Shown in pieces: positions 6,479 to 9,382 of a stretch of DNA of 9,382 nucleotides (within the stretch, counting starts at the first letter, position 1; each line of letters starts with the position of its first letter). The notes under the pieces are model-generated. The model worked only from the letters and a program-made list of their open reading frames with translations, searched no databases and had not been told where the DNA came from. The stretch comes from Candidatus Thorarchaeota archaeon. Its GTDB lineage: Archaea; Asgardarchaeota; Thorarchaeia; Thorarchaeales; Thorarchaeaceae. Where the stretch lies: positions 1 to 9,382 of the forward strand of contig JAHQWZ010000057.1 of assembly GCA_029856425.1 (NCBI GenBank), read 5' to 3'. The translations under genes and the position numbers were made by a program.

Positions 6479-6486
6479 AATATAAG
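6479..6486 (-). promoter_or_regulatory. TATA box for the 5803-6453 gene
   Basis: It reads CTTATATT on the minus strand, the same octamer as the rps19 promoter. A usual distance would put the start near 6456, which would leave the AAGGAG site outside the message. Either the start point is a little upstream or one of the two signals is fortuitous. Confidence 0.4.
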
Positions 6487-6586
6487 GAGAATATCAATCT
6501 GCCTCCCCCCGTCAGTCTGTCAAGTTGTTTTCTAGTTTTTGCTTAATCCGAATGGTATTTCACTGACCAAATTCGCCCTCTTTCAC

Positions 6587-8002
6587 ATGTCGCAGGCCAC
6601 AGAAGACAGTTCTTTAGAGGTTGGTGAGGCTCAGAAACGAGTCAAGTACTGGCAAGTCGATGCTCTGAAAGCATTTGCCATTGCTCTGGTTGTGTTAGAC
6701 CACAGTCTCACTTGGGATTTGAAGAGCCTTATTGGTGGAGTCTTCTGGGAGCGAACTGCCATCCCCCTCTTCATGATTATCATGGGTTTTAACATTGGAC
6801 TCTCCTTCAAAGATAAGGGTGTAACCACACTGCGTGAGCTATACTCGCGCGCATATTTCAAGAATAAAATCGAGCGGTATGTTTTTCCTTTTCTCTTACT
6901 ATATTTCGGTTCTTTTATCCTAGGATTGTATTTCAATGCATTCACTTGGAATGAATATACTCTGATAGGATGGCTTCCATTCTGGGGTCCGGGCAACTGG
7001 TTTATTCCTGTGCTTTTTAGCTCAATCCTCGTTCTTCCCTTAGTCTACAGGGGCTATATCTCGTATCCAAAGCTCACTGTATTCCTCTGTTTCATGAGCG
7101 AGATTCTTCTGCAGCTGCTTCTGTTCTACAATGTCCCCTTACAGCTAGTAGGTGGCGTTTGGCAATTCACAAGCCCTGAAGCAGCGTTCTTGACCACCAT
7201 CATAAGGACCAATGTGTTATTCCTTCTGCCTGCTGTCGGCTTGGGACTATGGTTCACTGACAGTCCTAATCTCAAGGCAAAGCGAAACCGACTCATGTGG
7301 GTGGCATTGCCATTGAGCGTTATCTATATGATAGCCTACCAGATTCTTGGTTTCCGTGCCTTCGTCATCGATGGGATTTACAGGCACAATCTCATCTGGG
7401 GTGATTACACATTTCTGGTCATCCCATATTCCGCTTTTCTATTCCTTCTTGCGATGAGATACCTTCCCTCAACACCTCTGCCTCAAAGTCGGCTGCAGAA
7501 TATTATACAGAGAGTGGGTAGAGCAAGCTACCATATCCTTCTCATTCAAATACTCTATTACTCCATCTGGTACTACAACAATCCGAATTGGGCGAATGTA
7601 GGATTTGGCTCAGATCTCTTATACCATGTCTGGTTCTACGCGGTCAGTCTTGTTCTGACATTTATTGCAGGGATTACATGGTATGAGGCTGAACGAGTCG
7701 CATACAAGAGGGGGCAGTCTTGGTGGCATCACACCTACGTGAGAAGAGCAGTCTATTTGGGGGGTTCACTCATCGCGCTCGCATCAATGGGCATGATAAT
7801 CGAGGTAGTCAGCGAACTAACGGGACTGGCAGAATTTGGGCGTAGATATGGAATTATTGCATTTAACAGTACCACAGGACCGGGAATACTCGCCAATTTC
7901 ATTGTCATCCTGATTATGCTCTCGGTGTGTATGCTCTTCATTCACAAGGCCTTCACGACCATGGATGAAGAGATACCACTTGAGTTGTTGGAATCAAATT
8001 GA
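6587..8002 (+). CDS. Membrane acyltransferase, acyltransferase-3 family
   Basis: A 471-residue polytopic membrane protein with about ten hydrophobic segments. It begins with the family hallmark WQVDALKAFAIALVVLDHS, in which Lys28 and His39 form the K/R-x10-H active-site motif (Arg is commoner than Lys). RTAIPLFMIIMGFNIG follows (56-71), matching the conserved 'vPLFfvlSGf' region. Next comes a basic KNKIERYVFPF segment and a WLPFWGPGNWFIP stretch before the next helix. Members move acetyl or other acyl groups from the inside onto sugars or lipids at the outer face; the acceptor here is unknown. The ATG at 6587 is preferred over an upstream in-frame TTG at 6539, which adds 16 residues not typical of the family. 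It has no clear ribosome binding site. Confidence 0.85.
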   Translation: MSQATEDSSLEVGEAQKRVKYWQVDALKAFAIALVVLDHSLTWDLKSLIGGVFWERTAIPLFMIIMGFNIGLSFKDKGVTTLRELYSRAYFKNKIERYVFPFLLLYFGSFILGLYFNAFTWNEYTLIGWLPFWGPGNWFIPVLFSSILVLPLVYRGYISYPKLTVFLCFMSEILLQLLLFYNVPLQLVGGVWQFTSPEAAFLTTIIRTNVLFLLPAVGLGLWFTDSPNLKAKRNRLMWVALPLSVIYMIAYQILGFRAFVIDGIYRHNLIWGDYTFLVIPYSAFLFLLAMRYLPSTPLPQSRLQNIIQRVGRASYHILLIQILYYSIWYYNNPNWANVGFGSDLLYHVWFYAVSLVLTFIAGITWYEAERVAYKRGQSWWHHTYVRRAVYLGGSLIALASMGMIIEVVSELTGLAEFGRRYGIIAFNSTTGPGILANFIVILIMLSVCMLFIHKAFTTMDEEIPLELLESN

Positions 8003-8058
8003 ATCATATGACAAGAGAGAAAGATTCAGAGGGATTAAACATCTCCATAAAATTCCGA

Positions 8059-8081
8059 ACTCACTAGAAGTGAGTCACTTC
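8059..8081. other. Two mutually exclusive short hairpins
   Basis: ACTCAC (8059-8064) pairs with GTGAGT (8070-8075). Alternatively GAAGTG (8067-8072) pairs with CACTTC (8076-8081). The two stems share bases. They lie in the space after the acyltransferase stop. Confidence 0.35.
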
Positions 8082-8157
8082 AAGCTGATCCTACCATCCA
8101 AGTGGATCACTGACCATTATTCATGATATCCGGAATAAATCAGTCTAAAATGAGTTC

Positions 8158-8179
8158 GAAAGGGTCTATGGACCCTTTC
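8158..8179. terminator. Perfect 9-bp hairpin between convergent genes, possible bidirectional terminator
   Basis: GAAAGGGTC and GACCCTTTC form a perfect stem with a TATG loop, 29 bases past the stop of the 8208-8543 gene and about 155 past the acyltransferase stop. On the minus strand a TTTT follows within about ten bases; on the plus strand there is no good T-run. Its position suits an end-of-transcript structure, mainly for the minus-strand gene. Confidence 0.5.
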
Positions 8180-8207
8180 TATGACCTGTTATAATCAATA
8201 TTGCACT

Positions 8208-8543
8208 CTACTCTTCTGGCTTTGACTCTGCGACTTCTTCTTCGTCGAAGTCAAAGTCCTCGAGTGGCTCTGGTGCAGGAGTGGTCAGCATAGTCCAGCC
8301 AATCCACATCGCAATCACCATGATCAACACAGCAGCAGCCCAGATTGGCAGGATGATCAAGAACATCGGATCTGGAAGGAAGAAGTCATGCCAGAATCCG
8401 GATGGGAATATTGACTCGATCCAGGCGGTGATGCCCGGTCCGGTGATAGCGTTCTGGACCAATACAAGCGCCCACGTGTAGTATAAGAGCACTAGAAACG
8501 CGAAGATGAATATCAGTGCACCAAGTATCTTTTCCTTGCCCAT
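8208..8543 (-). CDS. DPM2-like two-helix membrane protein with acidic tail
   Basis: A 111-residue protein with helices at about 6-30 and 60-86 and a very acidic C-terminal tail (PLEDFDFDEEEVAES). It resembles eukaryotic DPM2, the small subunit that stabilises dolichol-phosphate-mannose synthase. Shared points as I recall the human protein: Tyr-Tyr-Thr at the end of helix 1 (21-23), a His-x-Phe/Tyr-Phe-Leu-Pro motif before helix 2 (HDFFLP, 52-57), then Ile/Leu-Pro followed by two Ala, a Gly in the outer third, and Met-Leu at the end. The linker is longer by roughly ten residues, and DPM2 lacks such an acidic tail. No DPM1-like gene is in view. The start is firm: GAGGT (plus 8552-8556) lies eight bases before the ATG and a TATA-like box is at 8601-8608. 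The family call rests on a remembered alignment. Confidence 0.6.
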   Translation of the reverse strand: MGKEKILGALIFIFAFLVLLYYTWALVLVQNAITGPGITAWIESIFPSGFWHDFFLPDPMFLIILPIWAAAVLIMVIAMWIGWTMLTTPAPEPLEDFDFDEEEVAESKPEE

Positions 8544-8600
8544 CGATAAAGACCTCGATTGGTGTTTAATGGTTCTGAGTCGTTATCCAAAGTCCGTCTC

Positions 8601-8608
8601 ATAAAAGG
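8601..8608 (-). promoter_or_regulatory. TATA-like box for the DPM2-like gene
   Basis: The minus strand reads CCTTTTAT about 60 bases before the ATG at 8543. It implies a leader of about 30 bases that includes the GAGGT site. Confidence 0.45.
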
Positions 8609-8890
8609 ATTGCGTAGGTTGGAGAACTGTTCGTGGATGAAAAAGAAAGGAATGAACAGTGGCCTGAGCTCCCATGATTCATGTTTTTTGGTTAAGTTGT
8701 TGCTACCCTGAAGGGTGTAAGTAAGTGTTCCCCTTGCATTCGTTCTCTGACATCAAAGCACTCATAGTTCAGATTCTAGGATTAAGGTCCAAATCAGAAC
8801 ACTGCTCCTGTGATTAGCTAAATGTTTCATTAATAAATAATAAGAAAGAGGAACTGCAGTCTTGGGCTAAAACATAATGACATTATCAAC
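8609..8890. other. Gene-poor spacer
   Basis: I see no convincing gene on either strand. It holds a T6 run at 8684-8689, a short hairpin ACCCT-GA-AGGGT at 8705-8716, and an AT-rich patch at about 8827-8848 that may be the promoter of the small ORF at 8891. No repeats of the rps19 3' end and no tRNA-like fold were found. Confidence 0.5.
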
Positions 8891-9064
8891 ATGAACCTAA
8901 GCTGCATCCTCAATCAGATTCTCCCTATGGGTGATGAGAACTCTGATATCCACTGGACCTCCATGGACTCTCTCAGGACAAAGTATGTTATGCAGTCCGC
9001 TACTCTTAGGTTCGATATCAAGATCTCTAAGGATAAGGAACAGGTGACCATCTTCCTAGAGTAA
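8891..9064 (+). CDS. Possible small protein of 57 residues
   Basis: The ATG opens a 57-codon frame ending in TAA. The first half is mixed (MNLSCILNQILPMGDE); the second half alternates hydrophobic and charged residues (LRFDIKISKDKEQVTIFLE), as in a small beta-sheet protein. No ribosome binding site precedes the ATG. An AT-rich box at about 8830-8840 (TTAATAAATAA) could drive transcription, but it lies somewhat far for a leaderless start. The gene ends 90 bp before etfB. No family is recognised. It might be a real small gene or a chance frame. Confidence 0.4.
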   Translation: MNLSCILNQILPMGDENSDIHWTSMDSLRTKYVMQSATLRFDIKISKDKEQVTIFLE

Positions 9065-9087
9065 AATCAAAGCTCAGTGCGTATCGC

Positions 9088-9093
9088 TTATAA
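9088..9093 (+). promoter_or_regulatory. TATA-like box for etfB
   Basis: TTATAA lies about 65 bases before the ATG of etfB, in the gap after the small ORF. A start near 9117 would leave GAGGTG (9135-9140) in the leader as a rather distant ribosome binding site. Confidence 0.35.
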
Positions 9094-9154
9094 CTGGGAT
9101 TAATTTTCGGCACGACCGCAGACGGAATTGACCGCGAGGTGGAAGTGAATAACC

Positions 9155-9382
9155 ATGAAGATTATCGTGCCTGTTAAACAGGTACCTGAAGTTGCTGAAG
9201 TAAAAGTCAACGAGGAAACTGGCACTCTGATTCGAGATGGCGTGCCCAGCATACTCAACCCGTTTGATGAGTACGCAGTCGAAGCCGCCATACAGCTGAA
9301 GGAACAATATGGAGGCGAGGTGACAGTCCTAACAATGGGTCCTCCTCAGGCTAAGGAGGCACTTTGGAAAGCCCTTGCGATG
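9155..9382 (+). CDS. etfB: Electron transfer flavoprotein, beta subunit (N-terminal part)
   Basis: The first 76 residues of EtfB, cut by the right edge (full length about 260). With EtfA it forms a soluble flavoprotein that passes electrons from acyl-CoA and other dehydrogenases, or takes part in electron bifurcation. Family features seen: the start MKIIVPVKQVPEV, the INPFDEYAVEAA-like block (NPFDEYAVEAAIQLKE, 35-50) and VTVLTMGPPQAKEALWKALAM (56-76), part of the nucleotide-binding fold. Whether this is a bifurcating type depends on residues beyond the edge. An etfA gene is expected just downstream. Confidence 0.93.
   Translation, partial: MKIIVPVKQVPEVAEVKVNEETGTLIRDGVPSILNPFDEYAVEAAIQLKEQYGGEVTVLTMGPPQAKEALWKALAM

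Noticed and set aside
6539..6586. TTG start for the acyltransferase
   Set aside because: The 16 extra residues resemble no family N-terminus, and the ATG at 6587 gives the usual short cytosolic lead before the first helix.
8705..8716. Terminator hairpin in the gene-poor spacer
   Set aside because: The stem is five base pairs with a two-base loop, too tight to form as drawn, and no gene ends nearby.

Overview
The window looks archaeal, and possibly Asgard-like. The ribosomal protein uS19 is of the archaeal/eukaryotic type. Promoters look like archaeal TATA boxes (AATATAAG is used in front of two genes), several genes have GGTGAT- or GGAG-type ribosome binding sites, and the phosphohexomutase is of the archaeal GlmM type. 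A small two-helix protein resembles eukaryotic DPM2. No rRNA, tRNA, CRISPR array, transposase or integrase is visible. The lineage is an inference; only 'archaeon' is well supported.

Layout. 1-1108 (minus strand): an edge-truncated membrane protein gene, preceded by a DUF998-type membrane protein gene that is probably co-transcribed with it. 1276-3381: the most unusual part. The functional rps19 (minus strand, 3307-3717) is followed downstream by two more full 75-bp copies of its own 3' end (1994-2068 and 1276-1350), all in the same orientation. A fourth, partial copy (2097-2129) forms the C-terminal codons of a membrane protein gene. The copies delimit two segments, each with one membrane protein gene of unknown function (1439-1990 plus; 2097-3176 minus). 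The copies differ almost only at synonymous sites. This is what one expects if elements carrying 3' ends of foreign uS19 genes had inserted repeatedly at the end of rps19, so that the gene's end acts as an attachment site.

3796-5790: a TPR protein gene (minus) divergent from glmM (plus), which supplies glucosamine-1-phosphate for UDP-GlcNAc and surface glycans. 5803-6453: a membrane protein gene convergent with glmM. 6587-8002: a membrane acyltransferase of the acyltransferase-3 family, probably acting on sugars or lipids of the envelope. 8208-8543 (minus): the DPM2-like protein, which would fit dolichol-phosphate-sugar metabolism. 8544-8890 is a gene-poor stretch. 8891-9064 is a small possible gene. 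The window ends in the 5' part of an electron transfer flavoprotein beta gene (etfB).

The genes do not form a single pathway. GlmM, the acyltransferase and the DPM2-like protein all point loosely to glycan and envelope synthesis. The striking point is rps19: it stands outside its usual S10/spc cluster and carries a tandem array of its own 3' ends.
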